Assembly: GCA_003427395.1 (NCBI GenBank)
Contig: BFEA01000037.1
Span: 4,372,327-4,393,344, forward strand
Reading direction: 5' to 3'
Source: Chara braunii
Lineage: Eukaryota; Streptophyta; Charophyceae; Charales; Characeae
Length of the DNA stretch: 21,018 nucleotides
The notes under the pieces are model-generated. The model was not told the origin of the DNA and ran no database searches. It saw nothing but the letters and a program-made list of their open reading frames with translations. This document shows, in pieces, positions 9,670-17,700 of this stretch. How positions within the stretch are numbered: the first letter of the stretch is position 1; each line of letters begins with the position of its first letter. The position numbers were made by a program, and so were the translations under genes.

Positions 9670-9739
<70 letters not shown>

Positions 9740-9740
9740 N

Positions 9741-9822
<82 letters not shown>
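9670..9822. repeat. (CT)n microsatellite, about 150 bp
   Basis: The longest pure dinucleotide tract in the window, with one unresolved base at 9740, which suggests sequencing or assembly uncertainty in its length. It directly borders the GTAGAGCAC minisatellite. Confidence 0.98.
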
Positions 9823-9825
<3 letters not shown>

Positions 9826-9830
9826 GCGCA

Positions 9831-10506
9831 CGCAGTAGAGCACTGATCATGCATGTAGAGCACGTAGAGCATCGAAATACAAAAGCACAGATCCACGTTG
9901 TAGAGCACTTATCATGCACGTAGAGCACGTAGAGCACCAGGATACAAAGCACGGATCCATGATGTAGACCACTGATCATGCACGTCGTAGAGCACCAAAA
10001 TACAAAAGCACGGATCCATTATGTAGAGCACTGATCATGCACGTAGAGCACCAAAATACAAAAGCACGGATCCAGGATGTAGAGCACTGATCATGCACGT
10101 AGAGCACGTAGAGCACCGAAATACAAAAGCACGGATCCANNNNNNNNNNNNNNNNNNNNNNNNNNNNNNNNNNNNNNNNNNNNNNNNNNNNNNNNNNNNN
10201 NNNNNNNNNNNNNNNNNNNNNNNNNNNNNNNNNNNNNNNNNNNNNNNNNNNNNNNNNNNNNNNNNNNNNNNNNNNNNNNNNNNNNNNNNNNNNNNNNNNN
10301 NNNNNNNNNNNNNNNNNNNNNNNNNNNNNNNNNNNNNNNNNNNNNNNNNNNNNNNNNNNNNNNNNNNNNNNNNNAATACAAAAGCACGGATCCACGATAT
10401 AGAGTGTTGAGCATGCACGTAGAGCACGCAGAGCAACAAAATACAAAAGCACGGATCCACGATGTAGAGCACTGATCATGCACGTAGAGCACACACGGGC
10501 GTAGCA
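9831..10506. repeat. GTAGAGCAC / GGATCC minisatellite array
   Basis: Tandem units of about 54-66 bases follow the pattern GTAGAGCAC, TGATCATGCAC, one or two further GTAGAGCAC-like copies, CAAAATACAAAAGCAC and GGATCCA(C)GAT. At least five units are readable at 9834-10139 and two more at 10375-10490. Length varies by gain or loss of a 9-11 base GTAGAGCAC submotif. Most units carry one BamHI site (GGATCC) and a TGATCA palindrome. Positions 10140-10374 are unresolved N, probably collapsed units. Two minus-strand frames stay open through the units, which follows from their content and is not evidence of a protein. I do not recognise the family. Confidence 0.92.
10140..10374. other. assembly gap (235 N)
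   Basis: A run of N inside the minisatellite. True copy number of the array is unknown. Confidence 0.99.
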
Positions 10507-11040
10507 CTGACGGCCGAGCACGAATCCGCGCTGCAGCGAAGAGAGAGAGCTATGGTGAAGGGATGAGGTCAGAGACCGAGAGAGAGAGCACCGTTCAACC
10601 GAGTTCACGTCAAGCACTGATCATGCACGTAGAGCACGTAGAGCACCAAAATAAAAAAGCACGGATCCACGATGTAGAGCACTGATCATGCACGTAGAGC
10701 ACCAAAATACAAAAGCACGGATCCACGATATAGAGCGTTGAGCATGCACGTAGAGCACGCAGAGCAACAAAATACAAAGGCACAGATCCACGATGTAGAG
10801 CACTGATCATGCACGTGGAGCACACACGGGCGTAGCACTGACGGCCGGGCTGCAGCGAAGAGAGAGAGCTATGGTGAAGGGATGAGGTCAGAGACCGAGA
10901 GAGAGAGCACCGCTCAACCGAGTTCACGTCAAGCACCGAACACCAAAGCAGAGCACAGTCCGAGAGAGCGAGAGAGAGAGCACCGTTCAACTGAATTCAT
11001 GTCAAGCACCGAACAGCCCGAATTCACATCAAGCACCGAA
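10394..11040. repeat. 331-bp higher-order repeat of the minisatellite
   Basis: A composite block starting ACGATATAGAG(T/C)GTTGAGC occurs at 10394 and 10725. Each block has a variant unit (ATAGAG...AACAAAATAC), a standard unit, GAGCACACACGGGCGTAGCAC, a GCTGCAGCGAAGAGAGAG stretch and GGGATGAGGTCAGAGACCGA, ending in GTTCACGTCAAGCAC. The second copy lacks about 14 bases (GAGCACGAATCCGC) near 10846. Shorter echoes of AGAGAGCACCGTTCAAC and (C)ACATCAAGCACCGAACA continue to about 11045. Duplication of a mixed block implies unequal exchange above the monomer level. Confidence 0.87.
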
Positions 11041-11052
11041 CACCACAGGAGA

Positions 11053-11054
<2 letters not shown>

Positions 11055-11094
<40 letters not shown>
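11055..11094. repeat. (AG)n microsatellite, about 40 bp
   Basis: A pure AG run closing the minisatellite region, complementary to the CT tracts at 8503 and 9670. Confidence 0.97.
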
Positions 11095-11096
<2 letters not shown>

Positions 11097-11159
11097 CAGG
11101 AGGGAGCAATCGAGTGCCGTAGCGTGCCGTAGCGTGCTGTAAGAGTGAGAGAGATTGAT

Positions 11160-11305
11160 TTCCATCGACAGGATGAGCAACACACCGACAAACAGGTAAG
11201 TCTCCAACCCTGCGGCTCGCCCCTTGCGACTTCCATCGATAGGATGACCAAAAATCGAATGAATCTTCCACAAGTCTCCAACCCTGCGGCTGGTCCCACG
11301 CGACA
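11160..11305. repeat. 72-74 bp tandem duplication
   Basis: TTCCATCGA(C/T)AGGATGA occurs at 11160 and 11231, and AAGTCTCCAACCCTGCGGCT at 11198 and 11272. The first copy contains CAG|GTAAGT at 11194-11200, a perfect-looking 5' splice site lost in the second copy. Confidence 0.87.
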
Positions 11306-12060
11306 GGGAAGGCGTGGACCGGACCCGTTGGCCGCCCGCATCCGCTCTTCCGCATGTCGGCCTCGGCACCAAGCTTCTGTCCGCGCGCGCCTTCCACTCC
11401 AGCGTTCCATTGGCCCCTGCCGTTCCGCGCTCCCCTTGACGCGCTTCGGTTTCCGCTGCGGTCGTCGGTCTGGGCCTCCGCCGCCTGGACCTCGCATCCG
11501 CCCTGGGCCCACCCACGCCGCTTTTCACCCACCCGCGTGCTGCGCACGTTTGCCTGGGCCTTCGCCCTCTCGCCCAGTTCGCTTTTCCCTGCCCGCGAGT
11601 TTCCTTGCCCGCCTCGGCGCGGGCCTTGCCCCTGCACCGGTTCCCCTACCCGGTTCCGCCCCTCCACAGGTTTCCCTTGGGCCCGCGATCGAGCATGTCG
11701 GTGGGACCTGAGGTAAGACATACCCTTTTCAATCCCTCTAGTCACTGTTTAGAGTAACTTTATACACCCCAAACACTCTTGGGTGACCCACCACCGAAAT
11801 GGAAGGTAAGGCCGGATTCTGACAGCTCAGGCCGAGTGCAGGCCGGGCTTGAAGTCAAGTTTCTTGTTTTTGGAGATCCTTCCCTCTTTTTTGACCCGCC
11901 TGGTTTTGGGGGCGATCCCCACCGGCCCAGCTGGCCCAGGCATGCCTGGCCGGGCGACGGCCCAGCCTAGATTAGAGGACCTTTTAGTGCGTTTTTTATG
12001 TATCGGGGTAAAATGAAACGGTTTTCACTTGTTAAGCAGTAGCGAATGCAGATGCCAGGA
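11306..12060. other. GC-rich non-coding filler
   Basis: Very GC-rich to about 11720 (many CCGC and GGCC motifs), which keeps several frames open on both strands (for example 11145-11711 plus and 11029-11745 minus). None shows a domain, and mutual overlap of open frames on both strands indicates composition. A GAG|GTAAGA donor-like site lies at 11710-11717. After 11720 composition becomes more mixed, with a GGCC-rich patch near 11920-11965. Confidence 0.45.
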
Positions 12061-12110
12061 CTCAATCCTTAGTTCTCACCTTACCTGTGTACAGTATCTG
12101 TGTCGACCCC

Positions 12111-12122
12111 AGGAGTTGAACC
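12111..12122 (-). promoter_or_regulatory. Pol III box B-like motif
   Basis: The minus strand reads GGTTCAACTCC, which fits the box B consensus GGTTCRANTCC. A tRNA-like context (CAGGTCAT before it) is present, but I cannot find a convincing box A 30-60 bases upstream, so this may be a decayed SINE or a chance match. Confidence 0.35.
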
Positions 12123-12248
12123 CATGACCTGTGTATTCGTAACCGTGGTAGAGTGTCGTAGGGTCTATAGGTTGTAAGGGTTTGATTTGTAGATCTGTCG
12201 GGTAGAGGTCTTAGGAGTTCTAGAAGTCGTAGCTTCAGGACTTCTGGA

Positions 12249-12310
12249 AGGTCAAGGTCGTAGCTGCTACAGTCCTGAAAGGTCAAGGTCGTAGCTGCTA
12301 CAGTCTCCGA
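12249..12310. repeat. 31-bp tandem repeat
   Basis: AGGTCAAGGTCGTAGCTGCT plus ACAGT occurs at 12249 and 12280, and a related GAAGTCGTAGCTTCAGGACT precedes it at 12224. It leads straight into the nested hairpin at 12308-12356. Confidence 0.88.
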
Positions 12311-12356
12311 AAGGCCAAGACTAAACCTTTCGGAAGGTCCTAGTATTGGCCTTTCG
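12308..12356. repeat. nested inverted repeat (hairpin)
   Basis: Outer arms CGAAAGGCCAA (12308-12318) and TTGGCCTTTCG (12346-12356) are perfect 11-bp complements. Inside, ACCTT (12325-12329) and AAGGT (12334-12338) enclose a TCGG loop. The two stems are collinear, so RNA or extruded DNA could form one interrupted long hairpin. Confidence 0.82.
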
Positions 12357-13111
12357 AAGCTGCTCACGTTTGGGACAGAGGCAAGTGGGCAAGTGGTGGA
12401 GTGTACCCGTGCTGAGTCAGCAGTCCGAGTCCCAGGCAGTCCTAGTCTAGTCAAGCAAGTACCGTACGGGACTGTGTGCACCACGGGCATGGGAAAGGGG
12501 GCCGGACCAACGAGCTACAAAAGTATAAATTGAGCGGCAGCGACCAGCCATTCATTCATAAGCCATGCGGAAGTGCTGCCACAACTTGTGCGAGGTGGTT
12601 TGCAGTAGGCCCGAAGATGAAGTGGGCGAGAAGGAAGCTTAATAGCGATAGGGTAGGCAGCGGCCATAGCCGCCATAGCTGATAGGAGAGAGAGTGGCGT
12701 ATATAGTGTGTTGCGTGTGGGATATCCAGGGTGATCCAGAGTTGGAAGTGTGAGAGAACAGTGGTGTTGGACACAATGACGAGAGCTGGGATGTATAGGT
12801 GCTGGTGTGTACCATAGCCTGTTGAAGCGAGTTTGCATCTGAACTGTGTTCTGGGTTTCCACATTTCCGAGTTTGAGTGGGCGCTTGTCGCCAGTTTGCT
12901 GTGCAACCTGTTTGTATGCATGTGAAGGAGAACGAAAGTGAGTCTGATTGCACTGGTATCGGAGCTGGTACCCGCTATCCTGTGCGCCATTGCCGTTGCA
13001 GCAGGAGAGAGACGCGCGCCGTAGGATGCCATAGTTGAGGAGCGCCGTTGAAGAAGGAAGTCGCTGCGGAAGAAGGTGCCGTGTACCTGTAAGGAATACA
13101 ACGACGAAGAA

Positions 13112-13112
<1 letters not shown>
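12357..13112. other. non-coding intron sequence
   Basis: Mixed composition. The 265-residue minus-strand open frame at 12515-13312 and its shadow at 12556-13218 run through the (AC)n(AG)n microsatellite and show no domain, so I do not call them genes. CCATAGC/GCCATAGC motifs recur near 12664, 12673 and 13300. Nothing else identified. Confidence 0.4.

Positions 13113-13190
<78 letters not shown>
13113..13190. repeat. compound (AC)n(AG)n microsatellite
   Basis: An AC run of about 45 bases passes without interruption into an AG run of about 34 bases. The same kind of junction (TG to AG) occurs at 8125-8164. Confidence 0.97.
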
Positions 13191-13192
<2 letters not shown>

Positions 13193-13740
13193 GAGCGATA
13201 CAAGATTGGTTTTACCACGTACTTGCGCTGAAGATATTGTCCCGAAGTGAGAGAGGGAGGAGTAACGTAAGATTGGTTGTGCTGTCCAAGACGAAGTAGC
13301 GGCCATAGCCACGGAGCTCAGGACATGGAGGAGAGAGGAAGGTCAAGTAGAGAAGGGAGGGGAGATCGGAGAGGAAGAAGGAAGGAGGGACAACGAAGTG
13401 GAAGGCAGACAGTGCGGGTGAACAAAACCCCTACGACAGGATAGAGGTCGCGCGAGGAACAACTTACCTTTGCCCAAGGGGGTGTCACCACCCTTCGATA
13501 GGCGCATCCCTGTCGAGTTACCGAACCACGCGCGAAAGCTCTTCGAGTGCAATCACAGGTTAGCGGAGAACTTGGGCTGCAAAAATGTAAGGCTAGCAGG
13601 CTAGTAGAGAACTATGGCTCCATGTGTGCGTCTTCTTTCTATAATTACTACAAGCAGAATCGTAGGGAGGGTACGTAGCTAGTTTTTATCTCTGAGAAAG
13701 GGGAGGTCGTGAAAACACCCCCCAGAGATGGAAGCAATTG
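13191..13740. other. G/A-rich stretch before element 2
   Basis: No recognisable coding sequence. 13320-13400 is purine-rich. A possible start of the pol linker of element 2 lies at about 13690-13740, but gag, protease and a 5' LTR are not visible, so the element is truncated on its 5' side. Confidence 0.4.
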
Positions 13741-14222
13741 TTCCTTAGTATCCCGACCTTTTTGAGCAGCCTAGGGGCGTAGTCGAGAGGGAGATACTTC
13801 ATGCAATTGAAGTCATTCCAGGTAGCGAAGTACCTAGAGGACGGATATTTATGATGTCTCCTGCTAAGTTAGATGAGCTTTGTCGACAACTCAAGGAGTT
13901 CTCAAAGAAGGGTTGGATCCGGCTTAGTACATCCCCCTATGGTGTGTCCGCGTTGTTTGTTCCCAAGAAAGGGGGTACCTGTTCCTCAGTGTCGCGACCT
14001 TTTTGAGGAGCCTAGGGGCGTAGTCGAGAGGGAGATATTTCATGCAATTGAAGTTATTCCAGGTAGCGAAGTACCTAGAGGACGGATATATAGGATGTCT
14101 GCGACAAAGTTAGATGAGCTTCGTCGACAACTCAAGGAGTTCTCAGAGAAGGGCTGGATCCGGCTTTGTACATCCCCCTATGGTGCGTCAGTGTTGTTTG
14201 TTCCCAAGAAAGGGGGGACCTT
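13741..14222 (+). repeat. 241-bp tandem duplication inside RT of element 2
   Basis: Two copies, 13741-13981 and 13982-14222, both encode the start of reverse transcriptase: (E)EPRGVVEREI, GSEVPRGRI, KLDELRRQLKEFSEKGWIR and LFVPKKGG. They differ at scattered sites (for example GQ/EE, STSPYG versus CTSPYG). The period is not a multiple of three, so the copies lie in different frames: copy 1 runs into a stop at about 14003-14005, shortly after the junction. The divergence suggests an old event or unequal exchange between non-identical elements. Confidence 0.9.
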
Positions 14223-14910
14223 AAGGATGTGCATTGACTATAGGGGCCTTAATGCCATCAGCGTTAAGAAATCGGATCCCCTAGCTTGCATCAACGATCT
14301 CTTGGATAGAGTGCAGGGATGACGGTACTTAACAAAGATAGATTTGAAGTCCGGATACCATCAGATTGATATTAGACCGGAGTATTAACACAAAACCACT
14401 TTCCAGGCCAGGTACGGGCTGTACAAGTTTCTGGTGACGCCCTTTGGTTTATGCAATGCTCCTGGGATATTCCAGCATGCGATGAACAAGATTTTTCATG
14501 ACTACTTATACAAGTTTATCATTGTTTATCTCGACGATATTTTTATATTTAGTAGGACTGTAGAGGAGCACGCTGAGCACGTTAAGACAATGCCAGGTCT
14601 CCTAAGACAACACCAATACAAGGTTAACTTGGATAGATGCGAGTTTGGTCGCACCAAAATCTTGTACCTCAGTCATGAAATTTCAATAGACGGATTGAGG
14701 CCAGATGATGCCAAGGTCGCCAGCATATTGGACTGGCCTAGACCTCAGTCCGTGACTGAGGTGAGGTTATTCTTGGGGATGACGAGCTACTACCGCCCGT
14801 CCGTGAAAATCTACAGTACTATAGCTTTCCCACTAACTGACCTCACACGACCCGACACCCTATGTGAGTGGACTGGTGAGTGCGAGGTGGGCTTCAGGAG
14901 ATCGAAGTAA
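13982..14910 (+). pseudogene. Ty3/gypsy reverse transcriptase remnant (element 2)
   Basis: After the duplicated entry block, the frame reads LRMCIDYRGLNAIS, then DLLDRVQG and a TGA at 14320. Reading past it gives YLTKIDLKSGYHQIDI and a second in-frame TAA near 14386. From 14434 the palm continues with FGLCNAPGIFQHAM and an intact YLDD motif at 14527-14538. It is followed by the thumb/connection (DGLRPDDAKV, ILDWPRPQSVTEVR, LGMTSYYRPS) and WTGECEVGF, stopping at 14908-14910. Motif order is complete for this domain, but at least three stops make it a pseudogene. Compared with element 1 it is a different family: motifs align but wording differs throughout. Confidence 0.9.
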
Positions 14911-15300
14911 GTCCTCAAGCTCTCGGATCCTGAGCTGCCTTTCATTCTGACCACGGACGCCAGCCAATATGGCATAGGTGCGGTTCTTGTGCATAAGGAG
15001 GGCAAAATATTGAGGCCAATCGAGTACATGACCAAAAAGATGCCATCTCGAAAACTGGCGAAGTCCACGAATGAGTGACAGCTCGATGCCCCTTACAAAG
15101 CGCTGATCTACCTCCTTGGCAGATTTTTCTATGCGGGTTGTGACCATGATACTCTGCGTTGTATTAAGTCACAGCCGGTCCTCTCCGATGCACCCAAAAG
15201 GTGGATTGAAGTCATAGATACGTACAACTTCAAGCTTGACCCTTTGAAGGGAGAGTACAACAAGGTGGCTGATGCTCCATGACGCAGGGCAGATGGGTGT
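14911..15300 (+). pseudogene. Ty3/gypsy RNase H remnant (element 2)
   Basis: Directly after the stop at 14908, the same frame encodes an RNase H domain: LPFILTTDASQYGIGAVL with the first catalytic Asp at 14956-14958, then ILRPIEYMTKKM. A TGA at 15076-15078 falls in the STNE.QLDAPYKAL stretch, where the catalytic Glu would sit. It continues PKRWIEVIDTYNFKLDPLKGEYNKVADAP and ends at TGA 15280-15282, inside the VADALSRR-like hinge that normally leads to integrase. The order RT then RNase H then integrase is diagnostic for Ty3/gypsy. Confidence 0.87.
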
Positions 15301-15359
15301 GCTAGTGACAAAATTTGGGATATGTGAGGATGTGACTCGAATCATGGTGGAAGCCTATT

Positions 15360-16071
15360 GAGAGGAACCCATTATGTCTGAGATCATGCGCAAACTTGAG
15401 GCCAAAGACAAGGTCACGTTAGATGAGTTTGCCCTGGTCGATGGCTTGCTGTTCCTTGAGAAGGCCGGGAATAAACGTTTGTGTATTCCGTGTAGAGAGT
15501 CTTTGCGTAGTTTACTTTTAGGTGAGTCTCATGCTGCAAACAGTTAGTTTGGTTATAAGAAGACAGCAGCAAATTTAGTGCAGCGTTCTTTGTGGCGCAG
15601 AATGATGGATGATGCAAAAAAGTATGTAGAGACTTCTCAGGTTTGTCAACTTGACAAGCCACAGACGCAGGAACCACATGGGTGTATCAAGCCCTTGCAT
15701 ATTCCTGCTGGACTTGGCCAGAGTGTATCCACATACTTCATGGATACTCTCGTGACCAGCAAGAGCGGTTAATGACACATTTTTGTTATTGTGGATAGAT
15801 TCAGCAAGTATGCTAGAAATAACCATGCCATACACAACAAAGACTGACTACGTGATCGAACTGTTTATGGATAATTGGGTACGAAACTTCAGTCTACCAA
15901 AATCCAATGTTAGTGACAGGGATGTCAAGACTGGCAAAGTTCAGCCTTGCAGATGGGAACCCGAAACTGCAGATGGGATCAGGGAAACACCTCGAGTCAA
16001 ATGGCCAAGCCGAGCAGATTAACCGTGTAGGACAGCACTTGCTCCAGCATTACATCGAGTTATGTGCCTGA
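15360..16071 (+). pseudogene. Ty3/gypsy integrase remnant (element 2)
   Basis: The N-terminal zinc-binding region reads ESHAANS, stop, FGYKKTAANLV, then YVETSQVCQLDK. Of the HHCC ligands the second His is lost at the stop region (TAG 15545-15547) and the first Cys is replaced. The core keeps the first Asp (YFMDTLV, 15743-15745), a VIVDRFSKYA strand after two stops at 15769-15776, the second Asp (NVSDRDVK, 15921-15923) and the Glu (NGQAEQINRV, 16012-16014). The last two acids are about 30 codons apart instead of 35, with a frame change and an 11-base repeat (TGCAGATGGGA) between them, so sequence was lost there. It stops at 16069-16071, where the dispersed repeat starts. The C-terminal domain is missing. 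Confidence 0.87.
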
Positions 16072-16948
16072 TTGAAACGAGATCCAACATGGCATCCACA
16101 CGCTCCCATACACGTGCAATGACAAGTGACCTTTGGAGGGAGCCGTCCACTGGATGATAAAAATACACAGCAGCTCACAAACATCGAAAATAGAACTGAA
16201 ATTAAAATTATTAAAATCAATTTTAATTACCATCACTCCCCAAGTCAATCAACAGCACAAATTTCCAAGGATCGCAACCACCTTATCAACACCCACGGAC
16301 CAATTTACAAGATTTCATTGAAGTATTCTGTAGTCTTCTTCTTCCTCCCTTTTCCTCAAGCTCTAGCTATGGTCCTTGCAAGCACCCAACCTATCAAGCC
16401 TACCAATCGCCACACACCCTCCTAAATTCAACACCCCTCTCTGCACCACTCAAGAAGCCCACTGCAGATGAAGTGTCCACTCAGCAGGGTATCCCAGGAT
16501 GATGGACAAGAACAGCAACTCGATGAAGATGAAGATCTGCCACGTCGAAGAAGTGCAGCTTTGGTGGCAGCTGACCAAACTCTAACAAGCACACATATAT
16601 GAGGAAGAGCTCATCAGCACTTGGGCACTGAGCCCAACACTGTCACCAATGGAGCTGGCCGGCCCCAGCTATGGCCGCCAGCGGCATGTGGAGAAGATGT
16701 CCTGCATACATGCCCGCAATAGCGCAGCAGGGAAGCAACGCGACCTCCACCAAGACCGTGAAAACAAAAGCAACGAAAAGAACAAAAAGAAGCCCAAACT
16801 CGTTGGCCTCTGCCTACTTCTACCTGATTTCCCTAGGCCTACAACACAGCAGCCCCCTACAGACCTATCTGACCGTCCAAACAGCAAACATCAACGACCA
16901 AACTGTCAAGGTCTACCTACATGCATCTAGATGGAAACCTAGACTAAG
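16060..16948 (+). mobile_element. dispersed repeat copy 2, downstream of integrase
   Basis: Partner of 5385-6260, in the same orientation. It lies between the broken integrase and the LTR-like block, so it is either the C-terminal/3' untranslated part of the element or a separate insertion. Shared blocks include CGTGCAATGACAAG, TCAATCA(A/G)CAGCACAAA and TCTTCTTCTTCCTCCC. Open frames (for example 16671-17201) do not agree between the two copies, which argues against coding. Confidence 0.65.
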
Positions 16949-17700
16949 TGTTACGGACTCCGCCAGGGGTCGATCCCAGGTCTACTTTTGCTGTTTCTGC
17001 TGCATACCGTTTTTGGCCTGGCACCCTGTTTCCAAACCCCTCCTTTGGTACCGTCAGATTTTGGACAACTGGCGCCATGCTGCAATTCGGGCGCCACTTT
17101 CAAATGCCGCATTTATCGGTTCTGCCCTCGGGGGGCTTTTGCAGAGATGCCCCTGGTACCGTACGTGTCACCGGCACTTGTACCGGTTCCCCGTACAGTA
17201 AGGGCAACCAGTCTCGTACCAGTTCAGCTGCTGTACTCGTACTCAGTGGGACTTGCTCCTGTTTTCGGCATTCGGAATCCAAGACTTCAACTTTGTGTCC
17301 TTGCCACTGTGTCTGCGTCCGACCCTGAGTCGTGTCGAGTGAGTGAGTGTGTGTGTGTGCTTTCACTCTCTCCCTCTCTCTCCCCTCTCCCTCGGATCTC
17401 CCTGTCTCCCTCAGCCTCGCGCTCATCACACTGGTATTGTAGCGGTTCGAACCCGCCCGACCCACCCTGCTTTGTCGTCACCACCTGGCCATCATCAGCA
17501 TCATCGTCGTGATCGTCGTCGTAGTGCCACGTCATTGTCGTGATCGTCGCCGTCGTGCCACGTCATCATCATCATCGTCGCGATCGTGGCCGTCGTGCCA
17601 CGTCATCATCGTCACCATAGTGATCGTCGTCGCTGTGCCACGTCGCCATCGCCGTGCCCGTCGTCCTCGCCGCCGTGGGCCTCCAGGGCACGTGCTGGTT
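16949..17700 (+). mobile_element. LTR-like 3' block of element 2
   Basis: It starts TGTTACGGACTCCGCC at 16949 and is collinear with the block at 345-1063 read on the other strand. TTCGGAATCCAAGACTT lies at 17270-17286, followed by a GTGTGTGTGTGC run and CT-rich sequence. At 17432 TGGTATTGTAGC is followed by GGTTCGAACCC (17444-17454), an exact box B and also loosely like a tRNA-iMet primer-binding site. The end is a CATCGTC/GCCACGTCA array. Because both copies continue into the CATCGTC array, the LTR boundary is unclear. Confidence 0.55.
17509..17650. repeat. GCCACGTCA minisatellite, four units
   Basis: Units beginning G(T/C)GATCGT(C/G)G at 17509, 17539, 17579 and 17620 each contain a GTGCCACGTC core. 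Spacing is 30-41 bases. The inverse sequence TGACGTGGC, a G-box/C-box type bZIP target, also appears at 398 and 438 in the related block of element 1. Confidence 0.82.

Noticed and set aside
9831-10940. CRISPR-like array
   Set aside because: Units are contiguous with no unique spacers, vary in length, and the genome is eukaryotic.
9976-10990. Repeated Cys/Leu/Tyr-rich minus-strand frames across the minisatellite
   Set aside because: Translation of a tandem repeat in which two frames happen to lack stops; unit length varies out of frame and the region has an N gap.
11029-11745. 238-residue minus-strand open frame with overlapping long frames on both strands
   Set aside because: High GC removes stops in all frames. 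It includes a microsatellite-encoded Ser-Leu run and has no domain.
12515-13312. 265-residue minus-strand open frame
   Set aside because: It crosses the (AC)n(AG)n microsatellite, giving Ser-Leu and Val-Cys runs. No motif or splice support was seen.
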